Shown in pieces: positions 48,164 through 60,451 of a stretch of 64,000 bases of DNA. The stretch is from Grifola frondosa (taxonomy: Eukaryota; Basidiomycota; Agaricomycetes; Polyporales; Grifolaceae). Position 1 is the stretch's first letter; each line of letters starts with the position of its first letter. A program made the translations under genes and the position numbers. Location: the NCBI GenBank assembly GCA_001683735.1, contig LUGG01000025.1, positions 248,001 to 312,000 of the forward strand, given 5' to 3'. The notes under the pieces were generated by a model, which was not told where the DNA came from, did no database searches, and saw only the letters and a list, made by a program, of their open reading frames with translations.

Positions 48164-49397
48164 ATGACCACCGTTCTGCCTCCCTCGCCGAACCCCAGCG
48201 TCGGCGTCCGTCGTAAGGGCGCGAAGTCACTGCCGCGTCTCCCCCTCTCTGCTTTTACCCCCCCAATACTGGCACGTCTGACAAGTTTCCTCTGCCGCCG
48301 AGTCCCAGCACACTCCAACCAGATGAGATCATCGATGCGCATGTCGTCGCACCGGACGGCGACCTTCAGCACTGGAAGACGCAGGCGGGACAGACGCTTG
48401 GCGGCAGAATACGTGGCGTCGTGCTCTCTCTGCATGAGAAGGAGCCTGCAGCAACAACCCAGGTAGTTGAGCGGTACGTTCCTGTTCATGTTCGCCGCCG
48501 ATCACAATGCTCACTGCAATGCTTTCACATTCAGACTCATGGCGGAGACGTCCGATACGCCAATACTGGCCATCGCAGTCCCATTTGTGCTCGAAGATGG
48601 CGTGCCTACATCGCTCCCGTCTTATCTCTCCTCAAACAGCCCATCCAAACCTTCGATCGTCCTCTCCTCTGCTTTCACGAAGTCATCACCGGAAGCCATC
48701 GCAGCACTGAGCTGGGCGTTCGCAGAAGGATACACGATTGATATCGATGTACAGTGTAATATACGGGACGAAGGCGGTTGGGAGGCCTTCGAGGATTTCC
48801 TGACGAAGGCAACAGGCGTCCCTGACCCAAAGGGAAAGATTGTGATATGTATGTTGACATCTTCTATGTCGGACTAATCCATTCATTCATGACTTGCCCG
48901 CAGCAAATATTTTACCACCACCTGACGATCTTGCACTGCCCATTGTCAAGCTGTTGACGCACCCGTCGTACCGCAGCTATCAGTCACATACTGCATCATT
49001 GTCGCTCTTTCCCAACCTGTTCATAAGCTACCGGCCGCCATCGTGGGGTATCGCAACGCCACCATCAGAAGCCGCCGAACCCACTCAGGACTCAAAAGAG
49101 AAGAAAGAGTGGAAGCGCAGGATAAAGATGTACAGTGCGTACTTTTCTGTGCCACTTACTATCATATCCTCATTGATTTTTCTTCATTTTGTCCTTCTAG
49201 TTGGCCCTGCTGTGGAAGCTTTCGGATTTCAGCGCATATTGTTCGGCTCATCGCCCTCATCGCTGAGCGCCGCGACGTCGAATGCCGGGGACTGGTTCGA
49301 GCTCGCGCGTGAGGCATTCGCGGAGCTCGGAGTTGAGCAGGACGCAATCGACGCAGTGTTCTTTGAGAACGCGAAGCTTGTATATGCGTCGTCGTAG
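48164..49397 (+). CDS. Amidohydrolase-like (TIM-barrel) protein
   Basis: Recognition is from the C-terminal half, which follows the amidohydrolase-2 pattern: HPSYRSYQSHTASLSLFPNL, FISYRPPSWG, VEAFGFQRILFGSSPSS (the GSD-like strand, here GSS), AGDWFELAREAFAELGVEQD and DAIDAVFFENAKLVY. N-terminal parts include TLQPDEIIDAHVVAPDG, RIRGVVLSLHEKEP, MAETSDTPILAIAVPFVLED and AFTKSSPEAIAALSWAFAEG. The usual HxH metal motif near the N-terminus is not evident, and the metal-site Asp of GSD is Ser, so it may be non-catalytic or metal-independent. Introns at gtacgt...cattcag, gtatgt...cgcag and gtgcgt...ttctag. One C is missing in the C7 run 48258-48264 (FTPP then NTGTSDKF). Confidence 0.55.
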
Positions 49398-49797
49398 TGC
49401 GCGGTACGGGTGGTCTGTATCTTCTCGTTTTGCAGTATGTTTGATGTCGTGTTTCTCATGATGTGGTATCCATTGTATTCTCGTCAACATTCTTGTGTAG
49501 TCTCGTAGTCGCAGGGGCGTCCAAATGCACGGTCTAGCTCTTATTTATATATGTATCTTGCTTCTCCGGCGTTACAGCGCCAAGCGCTTATTGGTGTTAT
49601 CAGGATGTACTTCATCGGACCCAAGGTTCACCGCAGCGACAAAGTTCACTGAGGCAAATTAATATTGTGGACTCCTTCAAAGTCTTTCAGCAAATCTCGC
49701 ATCCCGCATCTCCTCTACCTACCCCAACTTCGGTAAGTCGAATCGCTCTAAAACTCACACAGGTTTCTTACAATGTGCAGTGCTTCCAAATTGTACT

Positions 49798-51516
49798 ATG
49801 CACCAAGCCCTCGAAACCAAGGACATTTTCATCCTCATCATTGAGTCTCTACAGATCAATGCTGATGACGAGAATGACGAGAAGGAATGGGGTCGATCCC
49901 TCGCTGCACTCGCTAGGACCTGTCGTACTTTCCACGAGCCGGCTCTAGACGCGCTATGGTGCTCTCAACCGCATCTGGTGAATCTGGTCAAATGCATACC
50001 GCAAAAGGCATGGCAAATGAATTGGTCTAGAATAAGCAAGAGGAATGAATTGGTACGTGTGTATCATCTGTTTTAGAATATGTAAACTGAAATGTGGGTG
50101 CAACAGTCCTTCACGAGGCCTCTCTTTCCAACAGATTTAGATAGATTTCGCTTGTATGCCGCTCGCATCAAGAAGTTGGGTTCCCCGGCCTCTGAATCCT
50201 GCATCGACTACCCTGCGACAAAGCTCGATAAGACACTTCTTCCATCCCTATGCATATTTCAGTCATCGCAACCGCTCCTGCCCAATCTCCAGTCGTTGTG
50301 CTGGCACTGTGCCGACTTCCTAGATAATTCTCCGTCCATCCATATGTTCCTCGGACCAAATCTGAGAGAGCTGTCACTGATCCTGATGTCGCGCAACTAC
50401 GATCATCTTCCTGCCATTGCATCCTTATTTGCCCATCTTCCCCAACTCTCACGAGGCTTAACCCGACTGCGCTGCATGGGTCATCTCTCCGCCCGTATCT
50501 CCAGAGAGTTATCTAACTTTATTGAGGTCTTCCGGGGCCTCGAGGTCATTCAATTGTCCATGCCTGATGCGTCTGAGCCCGAGTGCGCAGCGAAACTACT
50601 CCTTTTCGTCGCCGGACTTCCTGCTCTTAAGACGCTGGTAATCACTCCTCCGATGGATGCCCTCCTCGACTCTACAGATGCAGACACGACACATCTGCTC
50701 GCAGCGTTTTCCGTCGTACAAGGGCTAGCATTTCCATCGCTAAAAATGTTCGGTCTTCAAGGCGTTTCTCTTACTATAGCCGCTGCTGCCTTGCCGCTAC
50801 TAAAGTGGGCCCCGCAAATTGGAAATATTGATATTATGCTCCAGATCCAGTCGACGTCTTCCGATTTCCAAGCATCCTGCGAGCTTATTGGCGATAACTG
50901 TTTACACCAGTCCTTGGAGTTCATCACACTTCGAAAGACCCCAATCGATTCCCAGAGATTTATTGTCTCCCTGACTGATACAACATTTCGGCCCCTGCTC
51001 GTTTTTCGTCATCTCAAACGATTTACCATCGACTTTCCCCACGCTGCGGCCTACAACGATCAGTTCATAAAAGAACTTGCCTTGGCCTGGCCGTTGCTGT
51101 CGAAATTGTGTTTGAAGGGATCCACAAACCAGTCTTCGGTTACCTTGGAGGGCCTCGTCCACCTCGTAATACACTGCCCTCACTTAGCATCATTGGAGAT
51201 TGGCATCGACGCATCTGTGGTCCCTAAGGATTTTAATCGGAGGCCGGGAGATGGATTCCACAACTGGTCGATCTCCGAGTTGAAGCTGGGCAATTCCGCG
51301 ATCCTTGACCCGCTCTGGGTTGCTGCGTTCCTGTCTGGTCTCTTCCCTATGCTCACGAAGGTTGTGGCGACAGGAAACACTGAGACCGTCTCCCGCTGGG
51401 ACGCAGTGTCGGGTATGTTGGGCGCGTTTACGATGGTAGGAGACAGGAGAGACGTGGGCTGGAAGCACGGAAGACTGCTTGACTTTTGGAAGGTTGTTCG
51501 CATGGACTGGCCTTAA
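49798..51516 (+). CDS. F-box/LRR-like protein, copy 1
   Basis: The N-terminus (MHQALETKDIFILIIESL...LAALARTCRTFHEPALDALW) is the fungal F-box pattern, where the F-box would dock the protein on Skp1 in an SCF ubiquitin ligase; the rest would recognise substrate. Exon 1 ends at 50052 (KRNEL, gtacgt donor) and exon 2 begins at 50107 and is open for 470 codons to 51516. The body is leucine-rich with repeated short strand/helix units (PLLPNLQSLCWHCADFLDNS, FLGPNLRELSLILMS, VTLEGLVHLVIHCPHLASLE). No frame break. A paralog lies at 62317-63960 in opposite orientation and shares the same opening (MHKALE) and landmarks. Substrate unknown. Confidence 0.75.
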
Positions 51517-52956
51517 TTCATGAGCGTGATACTGCTATTTCACGTAGTGCAGTCATGAGTTCGGGATCAGCTTGAACAATAGCGACCGGAAGCGCAGTAG
51601 GAGTGGGCGAGAGCATGCTGGAGAAAGATGGTGGCAAACAAAGCCGTAAGGACCGTGGGCAAAGGCGAGACGCGCTTCGTAACTTGGGACGGCAGGAGCC
51701 GCGGGTATAAGACGCCAAAATGACCAGCGATGGAAGCTGAGGTTGCGGAGATGAGATAGGGAGACGTGCATGCAAGAAAAACACATGGAACGAGAAAGAA
51801 AGCACATCATTTTTTTTTTTCCTTTTGAACTTTTGAACTTTTTTCGTGCGTTTTGTTTTTCGACTATTGAAGAACCAAGAGCAGGAACGAGGACTCAATA
51901 GAATCGAAGATGAAAGCAGGCGCTAGCGTGATTCAGCGGTGACGTCAACAGAGGGAACCAAGTCAATGTCGCCGCAGAACAAACCAAGAAGAACACGGAA
52001 TATTGAATCGAGCGCGCCCGAGTATTAGGCATTAAAGATGAAACTAAGGATAATAGTGTGTCGCCAGAACGAAGCCCGGGATACGAACACGACAATCCAG
52101 ATAATACTGGATGTAACACTTCAGATTAGCCTAACTTCCCGAACAGACCGTTATTTGTCATTGACATCTGCCGGCGATCACGTATGGGGATAATTGCTGA
52201 GAGCGTGGTCGAGCGAAGGCTGTAGCGAAAGAATCGGCTGCGAAGTGGAAACATGAGATACGACAGTTGATGTGACTCCAACGGAGGAGACGAGACGACA
52301 GCTGGGATATGCAGAGGAATATTGCCAATGAACGACCATGGTCGGACATCAACTGGCGGCTCGACTGGTGTCCGTCGACTCAATATCAATACCCAACCTC
52401 GGCTCTTCTGAAGACAAACTGTAGTCGGTGGAGGCATTGCTTTTGACAAGAGAATGGTCCGGTCCAGAGGAGCTAATACTTACATCCGCTTGCAGCAAGG
52501 GAATAAGATCACGAATTTCACGGCGCTGGGGTTCAGGCAGACACTGCTACGGGTCCTTTTGATTATTCGGGAATATCCAGTATCACTTGGGTTGAACACA
52601 AATTGGAGCACCAGGGTAGAGGTTGAAGTAGAGCAGCGGCAAATCGACTTTTTCATGGAGAGTGAGTTCGACGCATGTATTGTAGTATTGCTCACGGTCA
52701 TATGGACAGTGATAAAGCTTAAAGGCGCATGGCAAGCTTGAATGGGCAGCAACCAATCCACGAGTCTGCCAGATCTCTAGTACTTGTCACTTGACTGCCT
52801 AAACACACAATTAATAACCCAGCCCGGGTCAATCTTCCTGGCAGCCGGTGAACATGAGCTTGAACATGATATTCTCCCCACGGTTCTGTCAAGGACCAAA
52901 CTTCAGTCTGGTCGGTACAAAACGCATCACACTCATTCACAGCGGTTTGCAGAAGA
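51517..52956. other. Intergenic, 1.4 kb, no supported gene
   Basis: The stretch contains T- and A-rich runs (about 51808-51850) and several 70-125-codon open frames on the minus strand without motifs. It would include the promoter of the carrier gene at 52957. Confidence 0.45.
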
Positions 52957-54481
52957 ATGTCTAGTGCCGTGACGGTTAGTTCTCTGGAGAAGAAGGCTAC
53001 TACTGTATTGGATGGGGAAAACCCGCGTACCTCGCAATACGTTCAGAAGTTTGTTGGGGCGGCGATCAGCAGTAAGTGAGCATGGTTACAATTGGAGCGT
53101 TGTGCACGTCTGCTGAGCGGGGTAGACATGGCTGCATCTGCTGTTAGCAATCCTTTGGATATGTGAGTTGTTCCGCAGGCATCTGTGACTCGTCTGACGG
53201 TTGATAATTCCTTGTGCAGCATAAAGGTGGAGTCTTGTTCAATATCCTACAAGAATCTCTGAATGTTGATATGTCTATAGGTCAGACAGCAACTCCGCAC
53301 TCAGAGTGAGCAACTTTTTATTGTTCTCACATGGCTCTCACAAATTTCCCCATGGCTCGTATAGCCCCGGGAGCCAGGGCAAATGCGTTCTGGTCGGTAG
53401 GAATCGAGATGGCTCGAACTGAAGGCATTCTCAGCCTCATGAATGGTTTCTCTGCGAGCATGTGGCGAGAAGTCGTCTACTCTGGTTTGCGTCTCGGCTC
53501 GTACGAATATTTCAAAGATAGGTATGTCTATCGTGGTGTTCAAATGGAGCACGATTGACTTTGAACACGTTAGAATATATGACGCGTCGAAGGGCACCCT
53601 GAAACGTGAGGGGATCACGTTGAAGGTTATGGCCGCGACGGTCGCTGCCACAATTGGATCGTAAGAAGTCGTATTTTCCGTCAGACGTTCTATAAGTGAT
53701 ATTTAAAATAAAGTGCCCTGGCGAACCCTGCAGATCTCGTCAAAGGTACGTACTACAACGGCCGTCACTCTGCGGCTGTGGCATCAATTGTTCGCCACAG
53801 TTCGCATGCAAGCATTCTATCATGAGGGCAGTCCATACCGGAATATGCGCCATGCCTTTGTTACGATTTGGCAGGAAGGAGCGCACAGCGCATCGAGTTC
53901 TTCCAGAGTTGTTGGCGGGTTGCAGTCGCTTTATCGAGGCGTCGAAGCGACAACCATCCGTGGTGTCGTCTTGTCGGCATCACAGATATGTTCTTTGACC
54001 AGATCAAACAGTCGCTGAAGAGGAGAGGCATCATGCACGAGGGTGTCCCACTGCACTTTGTTGCCAGCATGTTTGCAGGGTATGTAGGTTGCTGTATATG
54101 ATATTGGCAGTGTCCAACGTTTCTTGCACGAACAGATTGTTCTGTTCCATCACGTCTAACCCAGTCGGTATGTCTGAAGCTAATGCATCCTATGGTTATT
54201 AATCCATGCTTTTCCAGATGTTGTGAAAGTCCGCCTCATGAACGACAAATCGCGAGAGCTCAATGGTGTGCTCGACTGCGTTAAGAAGATCATGATACAA
54301 GAAGGTCCCCTGGCGTTCTTCAAAGGATTCGGGATGTGCTGGGCTCGGGTGCGTGCCTGTGTAATTGTCAGAGGAAGTGATACCTGAACTCTCGTCCTTC
54401 ATATAGTTAGGGACACACACTATCGTTACCTTCCTGATTTTTGAGCGGGTGCGACTGCTGTTTGGTATCGATGCTATGTGA
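52957..54481 (+). CDS. Mitochondrial carrier family protein (SLC25)
   Basis: The protein sits in the inner mitochondrial membrane and exchanges a metabolite. The three carrier signatures are visible: NPLDIIKVRQQLRTQ, NPADLVKVRMQAFYH and NPVDVVKVRLMNDK, each PxDxxKxR. Other stretches are ANAFWSVGIEMARTEGILSL, YSGLRLGSYEYFKDR, SLYRGVEATTIRGVVLSASQ, SYDQIKQSLKRRGI and AFFKGFGMCWARLGTHTIVT. Eight or more small exons. The start at 52957 gives MSSAVTVSSLEKK; the end is RLLFGIDAM. Overall similarity is closest to the dicarboxylate/uncoupling-like branch, an inference. Between IWQEG and GLQSLYRG there are about 14 extra residues (AHSASSSSRVVG) with no convincing intron, which may be an in-frame insertion or a mis-spliced stretch. 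Confidence 0.82.
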
Positions 54482-55670
54482 TGCCCGTCTGGAATTGGCT
54501 GTATTGTACCTGTTACGGCCAGCTTTTGGTCTTCCTGCTCTTGCAAGTCATTTGAATTCTGTGTCCCGCGTACCTTCACACTGCTAGCAGTTCGTTCTCG
54601 ATACAGATAAGTATGAATAACAATCTGGCACTCGCGTGTGCCGTGCCCCCCCCCACCCCCCACGCGTAGGCACGTGGTTTGCACGTGGGTATACACGAGG
54701 TCGCATCTGGCAAACCCGATACAGCAAGTACTCACGAAGAGGCCGTGCTGCTCGATGTTTGTTGTCCTCATGTTATATCTGCTGTAAGGCTACCTTCCTC
54801 ACGCTCTCACTGCATCGTACTATACCACAGATTCACTTGACCCCTGGACCGCGGAATACAAAGTGAGTGTTCATTCCATCTTCGCGATGAAAGAAAAGAG
54901 CACGATGGTAGCCGAAGACGTGTTAAATATATGAGATTTGGTTTAACTCATCGCAATCCAGCGGGGTCATAGGCAGTCAAGGACGCGTCAACGTTGCGAT
55001 CGTGCCCATGAACTCGCATTCCAGCGTGATCATAAGGTGATCTGTGATAACGCAGGGAGGTCGGGGGCTACGTGTGACAGCAGTTGAGGACATGTAATGA
55101 TCGGTCCTTGACTCGGCTTGTCCATGGACTCGCATTCATTACCTATAGAGGGGACGAATTTCAGAAGGGTTTCAAGTTGTCTGCCAATTCGCTGCACGCT
55201 TCAATTGAGCATCCATGACGTTGTTTGAAGACGGTGTTCATCAAGTCGTATAGGTCAAAAACTAACTCCCTTCTTTGCTTCATAGCTATCCGACGCGAAG
55301 ACGGTTCTACAATCCTGTCTTGCTTATATCGAGGTCAGCTACATGTGATTTCACACAAAATTGTGTTTATTCTTTACCTATGCATATTGATATCCTAGCT
55401 CTATGTGCCGACGCATCACCACGAGTTGCTGGTATCTAAGCTTTTCTGAAATCTTACAGTAGTCACTTGTGCGCTGTTTCTGTTGTGTTATGCGCCTTCC
55501 TTGTTCTCAATGCCAACTTCTAGTCATTATTTCCAGCAGCAGAGGGGCTTCACCTGTGCGACGATTTCCATGGTCCGGCGTTGCATATGATCACTAACTA
55601 CATATTGTGGACAGAGCGGGAAACTCAGATACCTTGAACCCCAGTTTTAGAGGAATCTGTACGCAGGGAA
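54482..55670. other. Intergenic, 1.2 kb, includes a long C-run
   Basis: No gene is supported; the long minus-strand frame at 54199-54771 overlaps carrier exons and reads antisense to them. A poly-C tract (about 54646-54660, cccccccccacccccc) is present, followed by cacgcgtagg, which contains an ACGCGT. The rest is probably promoter and 5' leader of the gene at 55671. Confidence 0.45.
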
Positions 55671-58219
55671 ATGGCCCCAAATACACCAAATAACCCCATT
55701 CTGCGCCCCTCTGTGGTTGACTGGCAACAAAGACAGCCCTCCTCGCAGCCTTCGCATACCCCTCAGCCTGGCCAGCATCTTCCGGGCGAAGGCCTTCCTG
55801 CAGAAACCCAGGGCCCGAAACAGAAGAAGTCCAGAAGCAATGGTACTGCAACCGACCGGAATAGGTCGACGGCACGCAAACGTAAGGGCAACGAAACGCC
55901 CTCATCGAGTACCATACGACCTCCCGGTGTTCCTCCCGCAACCTCGCCAACAGCGTCGGCGGGACCCAGTGGCTCGACGTCGTCATTCCGAGCGAGATCA
56001 TATGTGCATGATCCAAGCGCGACCGGCGTAGCGTCTTCATCCTACACCCGAACTCGCGCGCGCTCTGATGTAGGACCTGCAGGACCACCTAATCCTCCCG
56101 CAGTGGCGACGTCCCCTCAGCCGCGCGACCACTATCTACGTGCTGCATATGACAAACAGCGCGATAATGCACCTGCGCGCCGTGAACGCTCCAGTGCTCC
56201 TAATGCCGTCAGCCAAAATACGCATATGCAGTTGATAGTCATAGGCAACTTGGCTGATAGGGGTGAAATTCTGGACGTCAACGTGCCCATAAAGCGGAAA
56301 GAAGGGATGATGTTTGCAAGCGCACTGCATATTGGTGAGGCGTTGCAGCGAAGTATGGGGTGTATAAAAAGTAAGTATCTGGCCTACAGTCTGCGATCTT
56401 TTGACCCCAAGCAAGCCGCTGTTGTATTGTCTAGGACGTGCGAGTGTATTTTGTGACGACGATGGTTTCCAACGGCGTATCATGAATGTGACAGATAAAG
56501 ACAAATGCGATTATCTTCATGACATAGATATCAAAATCCCGGAAAACTACAGATTGGACCTGCATGTGATTCCTCCTGTATGTCTCACCTCGCTTTTCAT
56601 TTCCATCTTTTGGTTGATCATGAGCAGGCAATAAGACGTGAAAAACCGCAGTCTCAGCCGGAACAAATTCCCCCTCCACAAATGATTTTACCGCCGCCTC
56701 TTCCACCTCAATTCGCAATCGCTGGTCCCCAGCCAATGGTGCCTTTCCCCATGTCCTATCCTAATGGATACTTGTCCGATGGTAGCAACTATAGCGCGTA
56801 CACTTCCATTCCGCAAAAGCGGCAGCGTGCCGACAGCTTGGAGTCGGCTCAGTCCTCTTTAGAATCTGACCGCCCTGATTCAGCGGGCTCCTATGGTGCG
56901 GATTCCAACCATGGCTATGGCACCGACTCGGCGGGATCCTATCAATCAGATATACAATCTGTGCCTTCCGCGTGGGATCCGTCCCTGGCGGCGACTTTCG
57001 AGAATGCTAACGCAGAGAGGCAGGCATTACTCAGTATGTCCTCTACCTCACAAACACTACATATCTCCGGTTCGCAGGCATTGCCACAGCAGATGCCGAC
57101 AGGGTCAATTCAAGAGACATCATCCGAACCATTATTCACGCCCAAATTGCCAGCCATATCTGCACCACCGTCGTTTCCTGCATTCGAACCGCACATCACG
57201 CCTGTACAACAGATGTCGTCAACATCGCCGGCGTTAACGGCATTCCAGCCACCTCCACCTTTGCCATCTTACTCCGTAGAAATTTCGGAAGGGAACCTAC
57301 GGACAGATCGTCCTGTATCTGCACCCGCGATTGCACCTTCGGGTCCAGCTTTTTCGAATCCGGCGCTCGTTCCTCCTAGAAACAACGGATTGCCGCAGCT
57401 TCCCTACCAGACGCGTGGCGAATTCGCACTGCCAGTATCTCCACATGGAACCTCGTCCTTCCCTGAGCAAGCATCTCCTCCTAACGAGAGATCGCGTCCT
57501 CCGGAGCCGAAAAGAATGAGATTGGAAACCTCGAAGTATGCGGTATCAGCCCCGAACCAGGAGTTACGACCGCTTTTGAGCAACGCACGAAACTCGCCGG
57601 CTAGAAGGTCCGATCATCCTACGCCGTCGTCGTTCAGGTCTGCCTTTAGCAGGCTGCCAGAGAAGTCCGACACTATTTTGTCTGCTGCTGTACCGGGAGA
57701 GTTTGCACAGGCGGCCTCATCACAGTCGACGCTACCGAAAAAAATTCAACCAACTAAAACCACAAACACTCTGAAGATTGAACTTGAAAACGATCCCAAC
57801 TGGAAAAAGTTCTTGGACAAAAGAAATGAGAACAGAACTATCAACGAAGAACTGGGGGAATACAGTTATATTACAAGCACTGTGATCCCTCGCTACACAT
57901 CCACAAGCAAGTCTTGCACGAGAGTACGTCTCTTTGTCGTGCAATCGCTGTTGAAGACTATCCTAAATCTATGCCACGACAGGCTGACGTACTGACTGCG
58001 TGCAATCGGACTCTAGATTGGGCAGAGAAGTGCAAAGACATACTTAACCTCGCACTCCTGTACGCCTGCCCAAAGGCAAGTCGTAGGAATGAACAAGCGG
58101 CCGCAATGCTTGATCAACCACCCGATGTGATCCCGACATTCATGCTGGACAAATTCCTTTCTCTCTTACGGAGGATACACCAGAAATGGCTAGACCAACA
58201 TCCAGAAGTTCCCAGATGA
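55671..58219 (+). CDS. Large low-complexity protein of unknown function
   Basis: The start is MAPNTPNNPILRPSVVDWQQ. A long disordered N-terminus with a basic patch (PKQKKSRSNGTATDRNRSTA) is followed by a compact conserved-looking block of about 90 residues (MQLIVIGNLADRGEILDVNV, PIKRKEGMMFASALHIGEAL, then after an intron RASVFCDDDGFQRRIMNVTD, CDYLHDIDIKIPENYRLDLH). Next is about 400 residues of Pro/Ser/Gln-rich sequence and a C-terminal helical part (NDPNWKKFLDKRNENRTINE, ADVLTACNRTLDWAEKCKDI, LNLALLYACPKASRRNEQAA). Introns: gtaagt...gtctag, gtatgt...gagcag, gtacgt...cgacag. Composition suggests a nuclear regulatory protein. It is not a velvet or zinc-finger protein as far as I can see, and I recognise no family. 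Confidence 0.6.
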
Positions 58220-58699
58220 AAAGGGTGCACACATTCGAAACTAATTCTGTGATTGTACGCGTTTATCTTCCGCTCGGCCATGAAGTCAGTGACTTGACCG
58301 CTGAGAATATACAGGATAAGAAGACGATGGCGTACTGTACGAGATCAGGGGGCTGCATTGGGAGTGGTGTTGATGATAATGCAAGTACTGAAAGTTCGAT
58401 ACAACTTCCTGCTATGCTTTGACATACAGTGCTTATGGCCGCCGTGTTACTATCTTATAGCAGTCGCAAACCTGTGACTTTAATCCCTCATCATGATCTG
58501 TCGAACGATCTTCATCCCAGGCTTAGCTTCACATTTATTCGACATTTCTCCGTGACTGTAAGTCGCACTTAGACTTCTCGTTTTCTCTTCTGGCAGATCA
58601 GTCATATGCTTGCACTCGGTCCGTGGTCCCACGCTGTAAATACTCATAAACTACTCTTCGTTAGTTCTTTCTTCATCCCCTCTTTCTCTTAACCCCACG
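58220..58699. other. Short intergenic region
   Basis: This holds the 3' flank of the 55671 gene and a pyrimidine-rich leader (about 58640-58695) before the ATG at 58700. No gene seen. Confidence 0.5.
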
Positions 58700-60193
58700 A
58701 TGACTATCAGAGAGTATAAGTATCTAAAGCCTGAACAACGTGAACATTTTCTCGACCATGGCTGGGTGAAGATCCCGAAGGCGGTTCCTGGAGATATCAT
58801 CAAACGTTTCACAGAGAACGTCTGGGTCAGACTTGGATACGACCCTGACGACAAGTCGACATGGGCGAAAGAAAAGGTTGGTCTCCATTATCCATGTTCT
58901 TTCGTGATGCATACCGCTTATGCACTCTGCAGATTCACATGCCTAGACACCGTGAAATCCTTACTAAAGATTGCATGCCCGCAGCGTGGGGCGAATGTGT
59001 CCGAATGCTGTTCGAGTTTGATCTTACCGAGGTGTGCTTACTTGATCTTTGCAGGCGAACTTGTCGGAGGGGAAGACCGCATCGATCCCACACTCTTTGA
59101 GAGTTGCGGAGATAGTTTGATCGTGAACCTTGGGTCTGAAGAATGGACAGAAGTGTGGATCTTGTTCATCGTACGACGCAGCCGGGGCTGACAGATATGT
59201 TGCACTAAGCGTGATATCCACCCCAAGGATCTGGGTAACTGGCACATGTGAGTCCCCCGCTTGTTCGACATTGTGCGCGGAGGTTTATGCATGGGTTCAT
59301 CAGAGATGGAGACTGGTATGTGGAAGAAATAGTTTTGCTTCGAGTGCGGTAACCTTATTGTGCCATAGGTTCACTCATTTCCTGGATTCCGGCGATCAAG
59401 CCCTCCAGATTATTGTCCTGTGGAACGACATCAAGCCCCGCGCTGGGGGCACGTATATTGCACCTGACGGGATCCAGCATGTAGTGAGATGGCGAGTTTC
59501 CTATGATTTGACTTGCAGACTCCGATAATGAACATGCTGCTTCCAGGTTGCATGACCATCCAGAAGGCACCAGCGAACTCCCCCAAGATCCTGATGGTAG
59601 CCGGTCGATATTGCTCCATTCAGCGGTGTCATGACTTCGTAGAGGTAATGAATTGCTTAAGTGTGTTTCGCCCAGAGCTTCTGATGGAATACTTTGTAGC
59701 TGACCGGTGAAGCAGGCGACGTAATTTTACTTCACCCGTTCATGGTACGCCTCATTTATGACGCTTGAGGGAGATGGTATGAATTCTCTCGCTGTAGCCA
59801 CATTCAGCATCCAAGAATTACCTGCGGATTCCTCGTTTTATTACGAATCCGCCGGTCACTCTCAAGGGCCTCTAAACCTGAATCGTGAAAACCCTGCTGA
59901 CTACGTGAATTTATTATGGAGTTATTGTCAATGCACCGGTACTTAACATAATGATCACTCAGTCTCTCGTTGAGCTCAAGGTCCTCCGGGCCCTGGGTGT
60001 CGATGCCCTCCCTGATTGGAAAGCGACGTCGCCTCACCAACGGTTCACACCTAGGACTCGAGCTGCAAAGGATGCCACGATTGTCGAAGAAGTAGCGAGG
60101 TTGAAGGAGCATGCACTAAAGACCGGTGGGATGGTGGATAGCATGCACATCAATGGCCCCGTTCCTTATGCAGTTGTTGTCGCCAGAGGGTAA
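58700..60193 (+). CDS. Phytanoyl-CoA dioxygenase-like (PhyH) Fe(II)/2-oxoglutarate oxygenase
   Basis: PhyH-like enzymes hydroxylate small molecules using Fe(II), O2 and 2-oxoglutarate. The N-terminus is typical (LKPEQREHFLDHGWVKIPKA), then IHMPRHREILTKDCMPAAWG, ELVGGEDRIDP, SLIVNLGSEEW, and the metal triad start NWHIDGDWFTHFLDSGDQAL (H, D) across two introns. GGTYIAPDGIQHVVRWLHDH and HDFVE lead to the distal histidine and 2-oxoglutarate side (LTGEAGDVILLHPFMPHSAS, LRIPRFITNPPVTL). The C-terminus runs to 60193. About nine introns, one of them GC-AG (59492-59546). Single-base losses are needed in the G3 run 59876-59878 (TLK then PLNLNRENPADY) and near 59600. The HxD...H triad is intact. Substrate unknown. 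Confidence 0.78.
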
Positions 60194-60451
60194 AGCGCAC
60201 CGATTCTGAAGTTACTGATACAAATCAGGTCCAGTTCTATGTATCAACTCCGGTTTCACGCTGATCATATATATGTACACCGATTTTGTGAGCGTGGATT
60301 CAAAGGTTAGGTAGAAAGAAGATCAGATGTATTTTCTCACAGCTTCCTCAAGCTTTTGGTTTCAACTATATGCAAACTCCTCAGGCATCGAATGCTTTTT
60401 GAGACACGAAACGTAACGATAGGACGTCGGAGTCGGACGAGCGTTACGCGA

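Noticed and set aside
51518..51898. 126-codon minus-strand frame after F-box copy 1
   Set aside because: Its N-terminus is encoded by T/A-runs (Lys/Arg-rich) and the rest is Pro/Ser low complexity; no splice or family support.
54199..54771. 190-codon minus-strand frame
   Set aside because: It overlaps the last carrier exons in antisense and runs through a poly-C tract; no motif.
55671..56456. Velvet-family regulator
   Set aside because: The Pro/Ser-rich layout is reminiscent, but none of the velvet-domain signatures is present in the folded block.
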